A stretch of DNA of 64,000 nucleotides from Microbacterium festucae (GTDB taxonomy: Bacteria; Actinomycetota; Actinomycetes; Actinomycetales; Microbacteriaceae). The notes beneath the pieces are model-generated. The model was not told where the DNA came from, ran no database searches, and saw only the letters and a list, made by a program, of their open reading frames with translations. Below, piece by piece: positions 31,855 to 40,390 of this stretch (its first letter is position 1; each line of letters starts with the position of its first letter). The position numbers and the translations under genes were made by a program. The DNA is taken from the NCBI RefSeq assembly GCF_025421715.1, contig NZ_JAOEFC010000003.1, positions 62,001-126,000 on the forward strand, in the 5' to 3' direction.

Positions 31855-32721
31855 ATGCCCGAGGTCATCGTCGACCCGTCGCGCCCCCGCTGGGACGGCG
31901 ACGGCGCCCGCCCGATCCGTGTCACCGTCTGGGAACCGCCCGGTGACGGCCCGCATCCGGTGGTGCTGCTCTCGCACGGCACCGGCGGACGCGTGAGCGA
32001 CCTCGCCTGGCTGGCCGAGCCGCTCGCCGCCGACGGCATCCTCGTGGCGGGCGTCGACCACCACGGCAACACGGCCGCCGAGCCCGCCTATCTGCCCGAG
32101 GGGTTCGCGCTCGTGTGGGAGCGACCCCGCGACCTCTCGTTCCTGCTCGGGCATCTGCTCGCCACGCGGGGCGATGTGGATGCCGGTCGCGTCGGCGTCG
32201 CGGGCTTCTCGCTCGGCGGCTACACGGCGATGGCGCTGCTCGGCGCCCGCATCGACCCCTACGTCGCCACGGCCGTGCTGACCGGGGAGGCACCGCTGCC
32301 GCCGCTGCCCGAGTTCCCCGATCTCATCGCGAGCCTGCACGAGCGCGCCCCGGTGCCCGAGCTGCTCGCCCACGCGCGCGACGGATCGGTGTCGCTGCGC
32401 GACGACCGCGTACGCGGGGCGTTCGCCATCGCGCCGTCGATCGGACCGCTGGTCGAGACCGCGAGCCTCGGCGAGATCACGGCGCCCCTCATGCTGTGGT
32501 GGGGCGACGCCGACGACAACGCCGTGCCGGCCGACAACGCGCGGCGCTACCTCGACGCGGTGCCGACGGCATCCGGTCGCAGCCTCGGTCCCGAGGTCGG
32601 CCACTACGAGTTCCTCGGTGCGTCCGCCGACCCGCACCGCGCGCGCGATCGGGTCGCCGCCGACGCCACGGCGTTCTTCGCCGGGCTCTTCGCCGCCGGA
32701 GACGGCAGGATGGGCGCATGA
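31855..32721 (+). CDS. Alpha/beta hydrolase, dienelactone-hydrolase-like
   Basis: A cytoplasmic protein of 288 residues with an oxyanion segment (VVLLSHGTGG), the nucleophile elbow GVAGFSLGGYTAM, an acid region (LMLWWGDADDNAVP) and a late histidine (EVGHYEFLG), so the catalytic triad looks complete. The layout is like the dienelactone hydrolase and acetylhydrolase families. The substrate is unknown. It lies between menD and ppk2 and overlaps ppk2 by 4 bp (ATGA). MenH, missing from the visible menaquinone set, is also an alpha/beta hydrolase, so it is a weak candidate for that step. Confidence 0.8.
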   Translation: MPEVIVDPSRPRWDGDGARPIRVTVWEPPGDGPHPVVLLSHGTGGRVSDLAWLAEPLAADGILVAGVDHHGNTAAEPAYLPEGFALVWERPRDLSFLLGHLLATRGDVDAGRVGVAGFSLGGYTAMALLGARIDPYVATAVLTGEAPLPPLPEFPDLIASLHERAPVPELLAHARDGSVSLRDDRVRGAFAIAPSIGPLVETASLGEITAPLMLWWGDADDNAVPADNARRYLDAVPTASGRSLGPEVGHYEFLGASADPHRARDRVAADATAFFAGLFAAGDGRMGA

Positions 32722-33581
32722 CCGCACGAAGCCAGAAGGACTGGACCGCCGACCCCGCCGTGCTGCTGCGCGTGGGCGAGGGTTTCCGACTCGACGACGT
32801 CGACCCGCACGCGACCCCCGGGTACGACCACGGCAAGAAGCACGCCGCCGCCGACCTCGAGGCCGGCGCCGCGCAGTTCGACGAGCTGCAGGAGCGGCTG
32901 TTCGCGCAGAGCCGCGAGAACCCCGACGCCCCGTCGCTGCTGCTCGTGCTGCAGGCGATGGACTCGGCCGGGAAGGGCGGGATCGTCCGCCACGTCATCG
33001 GCGCGACCGACCCGCAGGGCATCCACCTCAAGGCGTTCAAGAAGCCCTCCGACGAAGAGCTCGCCCATGACTTCCTGTGGCGCATCGAGAAGGAGGTGCC
33101 CAAGGCCGGGTACATCGGGGTGTTCGACCGGTCGCACTACGAGGATGTGCTGATCGGGCGGGTGCGCTCACTGGCATCCGACGAAGAGATCGAGCGGCGC
33201 TACGGCGCGATCGTCGACTTCGAGAAGCGACTGACGGATGCCGGTGTGCACATCGTCAAGGTGATGCTGCACATCTCGCACGACGAGCAGAAGGCGCGCC
33301 TCATGGAGCGGCTCGACCGCGCCGACAAGCACTGGAAGTACAACCCGGGCGATGTCGACGAGCGCAAGCTCTGGCCCGACTACATGGCCGCCTACCAGAC
33401 CGTGTTCGAGCGCACCTCCACCGACCACGCGCCGTGGTTCGTGGTGCCGGCCGACCACAAGTGGTACGCGCGGCTGGCGGTGCAGGCACTGCTGCTGGAT
33501 GCCCTCGAAGGCATCGACCCGCAGTGGCCGGTCGCGTCGTTCGACGTCGCGGCCGAGCGGGCCCGGCTCGCCGCCACCTGA
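32718..33581 (+). CDS. ppk2: Polyphosphate kinase 2 family phosphotransferase
   Basis: An enzyme of 287 residues that moves phosphate between polyphosphate and nucleotides. Walker A is LQAMDSAGKGGIVRHVIG. The lid and Walker B region is FDRSHYEDVLIGRV, and the basic segment DRADKHWKYNPGDVDERKLWPDY is typical of the one-domain PPK2 (COG2326) group. Whether AMP or ADP is preferred cannot be read off. The ATG overlaps the hydrolase stop by 4 bp. Right after its stop lies the first family B palindrome, which may end transcription. Confidence 0.93.
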   Translation: MTARSQKDWTADPAVLLRVGEGFRLDDVDPHATPGYDHGKKHAAADLEAGAAQFDELQERLFAQSRENPDAPSLLLVLQAMDSAGKGGIVRHVIGATDPQGIHLKAFKKPSDEELAHDFLWRIEKEVPKAGYIGVFDRSHYEDVLIGRVRSLASDEEIERRYGAIVDFEKRLTDAGVHIVKVMLHISHDEQKARLMERLDRADKHWKYNPGDVDERKLWPDYMAAYQTVFERTSTDHAPWFVVPADHKWYARLAVQALLLDALEGIDPQWPVASFDVAAERARLAAT

Positions 33582-33582
33582 G

Positions 33583-33639
33583 ATCGGGGTCTCGACGTGC
33601 GGCATCCGCAGGGTTGAGACCGCGTGTTGCGACCCCGAT
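33583..33639. repeat. Palindromic repeat family B, copy 1
   Basis: Arms ATCGGGGTC and GACCCCGAT enclose a segment with GCGGCATCC and CCGCGTGTTG that resembles the inner part of family A. It begins 1 bp after the ppk2 stop and could serve as a terminator. Confidence 0.85.
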
Positions 33640-33654
33640 TCTGCGCACGCGCGA

Positions 33655-33713
33655 AATCGGGGTCCCGACAGGTGGCATCCGAGTGGCTGAGGCCGCGTGC
33701 TGCGACCCCGATT
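33655..33713. repeat. Palindromic repeat family B, copy 2
   Basis: Same arms (AATCGGGGTC and GACCCCGATT) with a diverged centre, 15 bp after copy 1 and 24 bp before the end of convergent menF. It may be the counterpart terminator for menF. Confidence 0.85.
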
Positions 33714-33737
33714 CGCCCAGGGCGCGAGGCGATGGGG

Positions 33738-35090
33738 TCAGGCCAGGGCGTCGACGATGGGCCGGAACTTCACCCGGGTCTCGAGCAGCTCGGCTTCGGG
33801 GTTGCTGCCGGCGACGATGCCCGCGCCGGCATGCGCCGTGAACGGGATGCGGTCGGCGGCGTCCGCCCCGGCGGTGCGGAGGTCGAACTGCGCGCAGCGC
33901 AGCGCGATCGCCCACTCGCCGTCGCCGTGGCCGTCGATCCAGCCCACCGGGCCGGCGTAGTAGCCGCGGTCGAAGGGCTCCAGCTCGTCGATGAGGGCGA
34001 GGGCGGCCGGGGTCGGGGTGCCGGCGACCGCGGCGGTCGGGTGCAGGGCACTGACGAGATCGAGCGCCGACCCGGCATCGGCGAGTGTGCCCTCGACGTC
34101 GGTGGCCAGGTGCCACACGTTGGGCAGCTTCAGCATGAACGGCTGCTCCTGCGCGACGATCGCGCTGGTGTGCGGGCGCAGCGAGGCGAGCACGCTCTGC
34201 ACCGCGTACTCGTGCTCGTCGAGGTCTTTCGCGCTGGTGGCCAGGGCGACCGAGGCTGCGGTGTCGGCGTCGGCGTCGGCGCCGCGGGCGATCGTGCCGG
34301 CGAGCACGCGCGCGGTGACCGTGCCGCCCGAGACGGTCACGAGAGTCTCGGGGCTCGCCCCGATGAGGCCGTCGTAGGCGTAGGTCCACGTGTCGGGGTA
34401 CCCGGATGCCAGGGCGCGCACGAGCCGGCGCAGGTCGGAGCCCGCCGGGATCGAGCCGACGAGGTCGCGCGCCAGCACGACCTTCTCCACCGTGCCCGCG
34501 GAGATGGCATCGAGCGCGGCGCGCACGGAGGCCTGATACCCCTCGGGGCTCTGCGTGCCCGGCGCGATGGTCGGCGCCCAGTAGGTGCCGTAGGGGGTCG
34601 GCTGGGGGGCTGCGGGGGCGAGGGCGTCGGGCGCGGCGGCGTCGAGATCCCGCGCGGCGGCGTCGGGCTCGGGCGCGCCGGGCTCAAGAGCCCCCGACTC
34701 AGGAGCATCGAGCCGGCTGATGCGGGTGACCCAGTGGCGGTCGCCGCGACGACCGATGACGATGCTCGGGATCGTCAGGCGCGCGGTGCGCGCTGACCCG
34801 GACGCGAACGGCAGCGCGCCGAAGGCGATGAGGCCGGTGCCCGGCAGCCCGATCGGGTCGTCGACCTCGGCGGCGTCGGCCACGCCGCGCCACCAGTCGG
34901 CGATCTCGGAGATCGGCGCGCCAGGAGTGCCCGCGTACTCGTGGATCGGGTCGCACCCCACCAGCACGTCGCCGCGACGCGACCAGACCGTCGGATCCGC
35001 CGGCGAAGCGAACTCGAGCATGTCGTCGACGGCATCCGTCTCTCGGGTGACGACGCGCAGACGCAGGGGGGCGAGCGGCGAACGGGTCAC
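33738..35090 (-). CDS. menF: Isochorismate synthase
   Basis: A chorismate-binding enzyme of 450 residues that starts menaquinone synthesis by converting chorismate to isochorismate. The catalytic half shows VEKVVLARDLVGSIP, PETLVTVSGGTVTARVLAGTI, HLATDVEGTLAD, LHPTAAVAGTPTPAALALI and the closing FTAHAGAGIVAGSNPEAELLET. The N-terminal half has an Ala/Pro/Asp-rich insert (about residues 130-170) of low complexity. GTG at 35090 has TAGGCT 6 nt before it, in a promoter that overlaps the one of the divergent DUF402 gene. It is the only men gene of the 25.7-36.4 kb cluster on the minus strand. Confidence 0.94.
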   Translation of the reverse strand: MTRSPLAPLRLRVVTRETDAVDDMLEFASPADPTVWSRRGDVLVGCDPIHEYAGTPGAPISEIADWWRGVADAAEVDDPIGLPGTGLIAFGALPFASGSARTARLTIPSIVIGRRGDRHWVTRISRLDAPESGALEPGAPEPDAAARDLDAAAPDALAPAAPQPTPYGTYWAPTIAPGTQSPEGYQASVRAALDAISAGTVEKVVLARDLVGSIPAGSDLRRLVRALASGYPDTWTYAYDGLIGASPETLVTVSGGTVTARVLAGTIARGADADADTAASVALATSAKDLDEHEYAVQSVLASLRPHTSAIVAQEQPFMLKLPNVWHLATDVEGTLADAGSALDLVSALHPTAAVAGTPTPAALALIDELEPFDRGYYAGPVGWIDGHGDGEWAIALRCAQFDLRTAGADAADRIPFTAHAGAGIVAGSNPEAELLETRVKFRPIVDALA

Positions 35091-35096
35091 CGCTCC

Positions 35097-35106
35097 AGCC
35101 TAGACT
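35097..35106. promoter_or_regulatory. Overlapping divergent -10 boxes of menF and the DUF402 gene
   Basis: AGCCTAGACT contains TAGACT on the plus strand (35101-35106, 7 nt before GTG 35114) and TAGGCT on the minus strand (35102-35097, 6 nt before GTG 35090). The boxes share two bases, so polymerase cannot sit on both at once. Confidence 0.65.
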
Positions 35107-35113
35107 CGCAGGT

Positions 35114-35704
35114 GTGACCACTCGCCCCGCCGCCGGAACCGCGCTCGAGTTCCGTTGGCGCAAGTGGGACGGCTCGCCCCACTGGGTGCACGAGTGCGTG
35201 TACCTCGGCTCCGACCGCTGGGGCGACTGGTTCGGCCAGCGCGTCGGCATGCGCAGCGCCCGCACCGGCCGCGAGATGATCGTCGAGCACCCCAACGTCA
35301 GCCTGCTGCCGCCGTCGGGTGAATGGGTGCTGACGATGAACGACACCGGGCACCGCACCCGCGTCTACATCGACCTCGCGTGGGATGCCGTCTGGGACGG
35401 CGCCGAACCCACCGGCATCGACATGGACCTCGACGTCATCGACCAGCAGCCCCGCGGCATCTGGATCGACGACCGCGACGAGTGGGACGAGCACCGCGTC
35501 GCCTTCGGGTACCCGCTCGACATCGTCGCCCGGCTCGAAGAGGTCGCCGTCGACCTGGAGCGCCGCGTCACCGCCCACGAGGCGCCGTTCGACCCCCGCA
35601 CCGCCGCGCACTGGCTCGACGTGCTCGCACGTCTCGCGCCCGAGGCCCCCGCATCCACCACCCCTGTTACCGCTTCCGAGGAGGCATCCGCCGATGGCCG
35701 CTGA
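35114..35704 (+). CDS. DUF402 domain protein
   Basis: A protein of 196 residues with the DUF402 fold: EFRWRKWDGSPHWVHECVYLG at the start, then VYIDLAWDAVWDG, the acidic core TGIDMDLDVIDQQPRGIWIDDRDEWDEH, and GYPLDIVARLEEVAVDLERRV. Some DUF402 proteins are nucleoside di- and triphosphatases that use the acidic cluster to hold metal; that activity is possible here but not shown. The last 11 bp overlap menG, so the two are cotranscribed. GTG at 35114 follows TAGACT by 7 nt. Confidence 0.85.
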   Translation: MTTRPAAGTALEFRWRKWDGSPHWVHECVYLGSDRWGDWFGQRVGMRSARTGREMIVEHPNVSLLPPSGEWVLTMNDTGHRTRVYIDLAWDAVWDGAEPTGIDMDLDVIDQQPRGIWIDDRDEWDEHRVAFGYPLDIVARLEEVAVDLERRVTAHEAPFDPRTAAHWLDVLARLAPEAPASTTPVTASEEASADGR

Positions 35705-36416
35705 CGACAACCGAGCCGACCTGCACAAGGATGCCGCACGCGTGAGCGGCATGTTCGACGAGGTCGCCGAGGCGTACGACCGCACCAACACCGTGCTGAG
35801 CCTGGGCAACGACCAGCTGTGGCGCATCGCCACGACGCGCGCCGTCGCCCCCAAGCCCGGTCAGCGCGTGCTCGACCTGGCCGCCGGCACCGGTGCCAGC
35901 TCGGTGAGCCTCGCCCGCAGCGGCGCCGACGTGGTCGCCGCCGACTTCTCGCCGGGCATGCTCGCCGAGGGGCGCCGCCGCCACGGCGACCTGCCCAACC
36001 TCTCCTTCGTCGAGGCCGACGCGACCGCGTTGCCCTTCGATGACGATTCGTTCGACGCCGTGACGATCTCGTTCGGGCTGCGCAACGTGAACGAGCCGAA
36101 GAAGGCGCTCGCCGAGATGCTGCGGGTCACCGCCCCCGGCGGCAAGCTCGTCATCTGCGAGTTCTCCCACCCGCAGAACCGCACCTTCGCGTCGCTGTAC
36201 CGGTTCTACAACGACCGGGTGCTGCCCGTGGTCGCCAAGACCGTCAGCTCCAACTCGCCCGCCTACGACTACCTCAACGAGTCGATCCAGGACTGGCCCG
36301 ACCAGCGCACCCTGTCGGGCTGGATCCGCGAGTCGGGCTGGGGCGAGGTCGCCCACCGCGACCTGACCTTCGGCATCGTCGCGCTGCACCGTGCCCGCAA
36401 GCCCCTCGCCGTCTGA
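35694..36416 (+). CDS. menG: Demethylmenaquinone methyltransferase (MenG/UbiE)
   Basis: A class I methyltransferase of 240 residues that performs the last step to menaquinone. It has the UbiE signatures VSGMFDEVAEAYDRTNTVLS at the N terminus, AdoMet motif I VLDLAAGTGASSVSLA, VTISFGLRNVNEPKKAL, and DWPDQRTLSGWIRESGW near the end. The ATG at 35694 is preferred because GAGGAGG lies 9 nt upstream, inside the end of the DUF402 gene. It is followed after 43 bp by the polyprenyl synthase. Confidence 0.95.
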   Translation: MAADDNRADLHKDAARVSGMFDEVAEAYDRTNTVLSLGNDQLWRIATTRAVAPKPGQRVLDLAAGTGASSVSLARSGADVVAADFSPGMLAEGRRRHGDLPNLSFVEADATALPFDDDSFDAVTISFGLRNVNEPKKALAEMLRVTAPGGKLVICEFSHPQNRTFASLYRFYNDRVLPVVAKTVSSNSPAYDYLNESIQDWPDQRTLSGWIRESGWGEVAHRDLTFGIVALHRARKPLAV

Positions 36417-36447
36417 GCGGGGCACGTCCGCTCCCCGGCTGTCCCGG

Positions 36448-36453
36448 TAGGCT
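36448..36453 (+). promoter_or_regulatory. -10 box TAGGCT of the polyprenyl synthase gene
   Basis: TAGGCT ends 6 nt before GTG 36460 and directly abuts an earlier in-frame GTG at 36454. The spacing rule favours 36460 as the real start. Confidence 0.65.
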
Positions 36454-36459
36454 GTGACG

Positions 36460-37521
36460 GTGACTGCGAGCCCCTCCGCGCCCGGCGCGCGCCTGACTGC
36501 GAACCTCGGTCTGACCGAGCGTGTTCTCGCGGGCCCGCGCATGCGCAAGCTGCTCGCGATCGTCGAGGAGGGCCTCGACCGCGTCGAGGAGAACCTCGCC
36601 GCCGAGCTGCGCGTCACCGATGCGCTGGCCGACTCCACGACCCGCTACCTCTATGAGGCCGGCGGCAAGCGGGTGCGTCCCATGCTCACCCTCCTCACCG
36701 CGCAGCTGGGCACCGGCGTGACCGACCAGGTCATCGCGGGAGCCACGGCCCTGGAGATGACCCACCTCGGCTCGCTCTACCACGACGACGTCATGGACGG
36801 CGCCGACAAGCGCCGCGGCGTTCCGAGCGCCCACGTCGTCTGGGGCAACAGCGTCGCCATCCTCACCGGCGACCTGCTCTTCTCGCGCGCCAGCCAGCTC
36901 ATGGCCCAGATCGGCGAACGGGCCATCCGTCTGCAGGCCGACACGTTCGAGCGGCTCGTGCTCGGCCAGATGCACGAGACCGTCGGCGCCCAGGGCGGCG
37001 ACGACCCCGTCGACTTCTACCTGCAGGTGCTCGCCGACAAGACGGGGTCGCTCATCGCGGCATCCGCGCAGGCCGGCGTGCTGTTCTCCGACGCGCCCGC
37101 CGAGCTCGAGGCGCCGCTGCTGGCCTACGGCGAGCGGATGGGCATCGCCTTCCAGCTGCTCGACGACGTGATCGACCTCTCCAGCGACCCCGCCGAGACC
37201 GGCAAGGTGCCCGGCACCGACCTGCGGGCTGGTGTGCCCACCATGCCCTACCTGCTGCTCGCGCGCGCCGCCGACCCGGCATCCCGCGCCCTCAAGGCCA
37301 CCATCGACGACGGCGTCGCCCGCATCGCCGACGGCGCCGACCCGGCCATCCTCGACGAGGCGATGACGCAGCTGCGCGACCACGCCGTCACCGAGGCCAC
37401 GCGCACCCGCGCCTACGAGTGGTCGGATGCCGCGATCGCCGCGCTCGCACCGCTGCCGCACGGCGCCGTGCGCGACGCGCTCGAGAAGCTCGCCCACGTG
37501 GTCGTCGACCGGTCCAGCTGA
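36460..37521 (+). CDS. Polyprenyl diphosphate synthase (menaquinone side chain)
   Basis: A trans-prenyl synthase of 353 residues. The first aspartate-rich motif is LYHDDVMDGADKRRG and the second QLLDDVIDLSSDPAETGK; the substrate-binding segment YEAGGKRVRPML is also present. It most likely makes the long-chain prenyl diphosphate used by MenA, as it follows menG; the chain length cannot be read with certainty. Two GTG codons are possible: 36460 is taken because it stands 6 nt after TAGGCT, whereas 36454 abuts it. Confidence 0.92.
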   Translation: MTASPSAPGARLTANLGLTERVLAGPRMRKLLAIVEEGLDRVEENLAAELRVTDALADSTTRYLYEAGGKRVRPMLTLLTAQLGTGVTDQVIAGATALEMTHLGSLYHDDVMDGADKRRGVPSAHVVWGNSVAILTGDLLFSRASQLMAQIGERAIRLQADTFERLVLGQMHETVGAQGGDDPVDFYLQVLADKTGSLIAASAQAGVLFSDAPAELEAPLLAYGERMGIAFQLLDDVIDLSSDPAETGKVPGTDLRAGVPTMPYLLLARAADPASRALKATIDDGVARIADGADPAILDEAMTQLRDHAVTEATRTRAYEWSDAAIAALAPLPHGAVRDALEKLAHVVVDRSS

Positions 37522-37561
37522 CCGCGCGCCCACGCACCGCCCCACCGAAGGAAGCACTCCC

Positions 37562-38935
37562 ATGACCAAGCTCAGGCTGGCCATCGTCGGCGCCGGACCC
37601 GCCGGCATCTACGCCGCGGACATCCTGCTGAAGGCCGAGCGCAAGTTCGACGTGTCGATCGACCTGTTCGACCACCTGCCCGCCCCGTACGGGCTGGTGC
37701 GCTACGGCGTCGCCCCCGATCACCCGCGCATCAAGGGCATCATCAACGCCCTGCGCGACGTGCTCGACCGCGGCGACATCCGCATCTTCGGCGGCGTGCG
37801 CTTCGGCGAGGACATCACCCTCGACGACCTCAAGCAGCACTACAACGCGGTCATCTTCGCCACCGGCGCGATCCGCGACGCCGACCTCGACATCCCCGGC
37901 ATCGACGCGATCGGCTCGTTCGGCGCGGCCGGCTTCGTCAGCTGGTACGACGGGCACCCCGACTTCCCCCGCGAGTGGCCGCTGGATGCGGCATCCGTGG
38001 CTGTCGTCGGCGTCGGCAACGTCGCCCTCGACGTGGCCCGCGTGCTCGCCAAGCACGTCGAAGACCTCATGCCCACCGAGATCCCCGCCAACGTGCAGGC
38101 CGGTCTCGAGGCGTCGCAGATCACCGACGTGCACGTGTTCGGTCGCCGCGGCCCCGCCCAGGTGAAGTTCACGCCGCTCGAGCTGCGCGAACTCGGCGAG
38201 CTGCGCGACGTCGACATGGTCGTCTACGACGAGGACTTCGACTACGACGAGGCCTCCAAGGCCGCGGTCACCTCCAACAAGCAGGTCATGGTCATCGACC
38301 GCGTGCTGCAGTCGTGGCGCAAGCGGCCGTCGGTCAACGGCGAGGGCGGCGAGGCCTCGCGCCGGCTGCACCTGCACTTCTACGCCAAGCCCGTCGAGAT
38401 CGAGACCGACGACACCGGACGCGCCAGCGCCATCGTCTACGAGCGCACCAAGCCCGACGGCCAGGGCGGAGTCGTCGGCACCGGCGAGCTGCGCCGCATC
38501 GAGGTGCAGCAGGTCTACCGCGCCGTCGGCTACTTCGGTTCGCCGCTGCCCGGCGTGCCCTTCGACAAGAAGCACGGCGTCATCCCCAACCACGAGGGAC
38601 AGGTGCTGCACAAGGACTCCAACGAGCGCGTGCCCGGCGTCTACGCCACCGGCTGGATCAAGCGCGGCCCCGTCGGCCTCATCGGCCACACGAAGTCGGA
38701 TGCCATGGAGACCATCAGCCACCTGATCAACGATCAGGGGTCGTGGTGGACCCCCGCCGACCCGTCGCCCGAGGCCATCACGCGCCTGCTCTCCGAGCGC
38801 GGCGTGCGCTGGACCGACCTCGACGGGTGGCACCGCCTCGACCAGCACGAGGTCGCCCTCGGCGAGCCGCACGGCCGCGCCCGCATCAAGCTCGTCGAGC
38901 GCGACGAGATGGTCCGCGTCTCCCGCGGGGAGTAG
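37562..38935 (+). CDS. fprA: Ferredoxin/flavodoxin-NADP reductase, FprA (adrenodoxin-reductase) type
   Basis: A flavoprotein of 457 residues with the FAD fold at the N terminus (LAIVGAGPAGIYAADILL), the FprA signature APYGLVRYGVAPDHPRIKG, an NADP fold (VAVVGVGNVALDVARVLAK followed by FGRRGPAQVKFTPLEL) and the closing GVYATGWIKRGPVGLIGHTKSDAMET. It passes electrons between NADPH and a ferredoxin. The ATG at 37562 has GAAGGAAG upstream. It lies 40 bp after the polyprenyl synthase gene on the same strand. Its partner ferredoxin is not in the window. Confidence 0.95.
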   Translation: MTKLRLAIVGAGPAGIYAADILLKAERKFDVSIDLFDHLPAPYGLVRYGVAPDHPRIKGIINALRDVLDRGDIRIFGGVRFGEDITLDDLKQHYNAVIFATGAIRDADLDIPGIDAIGSFGAAGFVSWYDGHPDFPREWPLDAASVAVVGVGNVALDVARVLAKHVEDLMPTEIPANVQAGLEASQITDVHVFGRRGPAQVKFTPLELRELGELRDVDMVVYDEDFDYDEASKAAVTSNKQVMVIDRVLQSWRKRPSVNGEGGEASRRLHLHFYAKPVEIETDDTGRASAIVYERTKPDGQGGVVGTGELRRIEVQQVYRAVGYFGSPLPGVPFDKKHGVIPNHEGQVLHKDSNERVPGVYATGWIKRGPVGLIGHTKSDAMETISHLINDQGSWWTPADPSPEAITRLLSERGVRWTDLDGWHRLDQHEVALGEPHGRARIKLVERDEMVRVSRGE

Positions 38936-39010
38936 GGGCCCCGGGGGTCTCGGGGGCGGGGGCTTCCGGGCTTGGGCTCTGGGCCCTTTGGGTTGTTGCC
39001 CCCCCCAGGT

Positions 39011-39069
39011 CGAGTGTCCAAGACACGCGGCATCGGCGTGACGGCATCCGCGTGTCTTGGACACTCGGC
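39011..39069. repeat. Palindromic repeat family A, copy 6
   Basis: Arms as in copies 1-5. The centre (catcggcgtgacggcat) contains the frequent GGCATCC at its right edge. Confidence 0.95.
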
Positions 39070-39207
39070 GGGGTGTAGGCGACGCGGGGCGTCAGGAGCG
39101 CTCAGGGTGCGGGGCGTAGGCAGCGCGGGGCGGCGCGTGCTCGGGGTGCGCAGTGCGCGGGGTCTCGTTCCCTCCGGGTGGCCGGTGGTCTGGCTCGACC
39201 CACAGGT

Positions 39208-39266
39208 CGAGTGTCCAAGACACGCGGCATCGGCGCGACGGCATCCGCGTGTCTTGGACACTCGGC
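39208..39266. repeat. Palindromic repeat family A, copy 7
   Basis: Differs from copy 6 in one base of the centre. The left flank (CAGGTCGAG) is shared with copy 6. Confidence 0.95.
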
Positions 39267-39349
39267 GGGGTGGCAGCACGAGGTGCAGGGAAGCACGAGG
39301 CGCGGGGCGCCGGGCGGAGCACCGGAGTGCGGGGGTGCGGGGGCGGCCG

Positions 39350-39355
39350 TAGGCT
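39350..39355 (+). promoter_or_regulatory. -10 box TAGGCT of the hydrolase gene
   Basis: TAGGCT ends 6 nt before the ATG at 39362. Confidence 0.6.
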
Positions 39356-39361
39356 GGCGTC

Positions 39362-40327
39362 ATGTCTGACGGCTGGGGTCCCGATGTGCTGGGGGCGCCG
39401 TTCGAGCAGCGCACCCTCGACCTCGGGACGGATGCCGAAGGGCCGGTCGTCGCGACGCTCGTGCGCTCGGTGGCGCGGGGCATCGCGGCGCTGACCGGTC
39501 CGCTGCGCGACGTCGACGTGCTGCACGTGCACGGCTGGTCGGATGCCTTCTTCCAGACCGACCTCGCGCGGTTCTGGAACACCCTCGGCGCGCGGTTCTT
39601 CGCGCTCGACCTGCGCAAGTACGGGCGCAGCATCCGCCCCGGGCAGACCCCCGGCTACATCGCCTCGCTCGACCAGTACGACGACGACATCGCCGCGGCC
39701 CGCGCGGTGATGGGAGACGGCCGGCGGCTGGTGCTGCTGGGCCACTCCACCGGAGGGTTGACGCTCACGCTGTGGGCGTCGCGGCATCCGGGTGCGGCGG
39801 CGGCACTCGTGCTCAACAGTCCCTGGCTCGAACTGCAGGTCGGCGGCTTCGGGCGGCAGGCGCTCGCGCCGCTCATCCAGGCGCGCGCCCGCTTCGACCC
39901 GCTGGGCGCGCACCCCGACGTCGACCTCGGCTTCTACACGCGCGCGCAGCGGGAGCTCGGCACGCTGCCCGACATCCCCGACGGCTGGCGCCCCGAGCGC
40001 GGGTTTGCCACGCATCCCGGCTGGCTGGCGGCCGTCGTCGCCGGACAGGCGAAGATCGCCGGGGGAGTGGATGCCGGTGCGCCGGTGCTCACGTTGCTCT
40101 CGACCGGCTGGACGCCCCCGCTGCAGTGGACGCCCGCGATGACGCAGACCGATTCGGTGCTCGTCGTCGACGACATCGCCCGCGCGGCCACGCGTATCGG
40201 CACCGATGTGACCCTCTCGCGCATTCCGGGCGCGATCCACGACGTGTTCCTGTCGGCGCCGCAGCCGCGCTCCACCGCCTACGCGGCCATGCGGCGGTGG
40301 GCCACCCGCGGTGCCCTCGCGCGCTGA
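39362..40327 (+). CDS. Alpha/beta hydrolase, lysophospholipase-like
   Basis: A protein of 321 residues with an oxyanion segment (VLHVHGWSDAFFQTDLARFW), a LDLRKYGRS region, the nucleophile elbow LVLLGHSTGGLTLTLWAS, and a late histidine in RIPGAIHDVFLSAP, so the catalytic triad appears complete. The layout is that of the serine aminopeptidase S33/lysophospholipase group. The substrate is unknown. The ATG is 6 nt after TAGGCT. It stands alone, convergent with a small gene on the other strand. Confidence 0.82.
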   Translation: MSDGWGPDVLGAPFEQRTLDLGTDAEGPVVATLVRSVARGIAALTGPLRDVDVLHVHGWSDAFFQTDLARFWNTLGARFFALDLRKYGRSIRPGQTPGYIASLDQYDDDIAAARAVMGDGRRLVLLGHSTGGLTLTLWASRHPGAAAALVLNSPWLELQVGGFGRQALAPLIQARARFDPLGAHPDVDLGFYTRAQRELGTLPDIPDGWRPERGFATHPGWLAAVVAGQAKIAGGVDAGAPVLTLLSTGWTPPLQWTPAMTQTDSVLVVDDIARAATRIGTDVTLSRIPGAIHDVFLSAPQPRSTAYAAMRRWATRGALAR

Positions 40328-40390
40328 CGACCCGCGGATGCCAGGGGCCGCGCCCCCGCCGGGCTCAGCGCCCGGCGACCCCGTGCCGGG

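Larger units (their letters stand above)
38936..39361. other. Intergenic region of 426 bp with two family A palindromes
   Basis: It holds family A copies 6 and 7 separated by 138 bp of GC-rich DNA, and the promoter of the following hydrolase at its end. No gene is supported. Confidence 0.7.
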
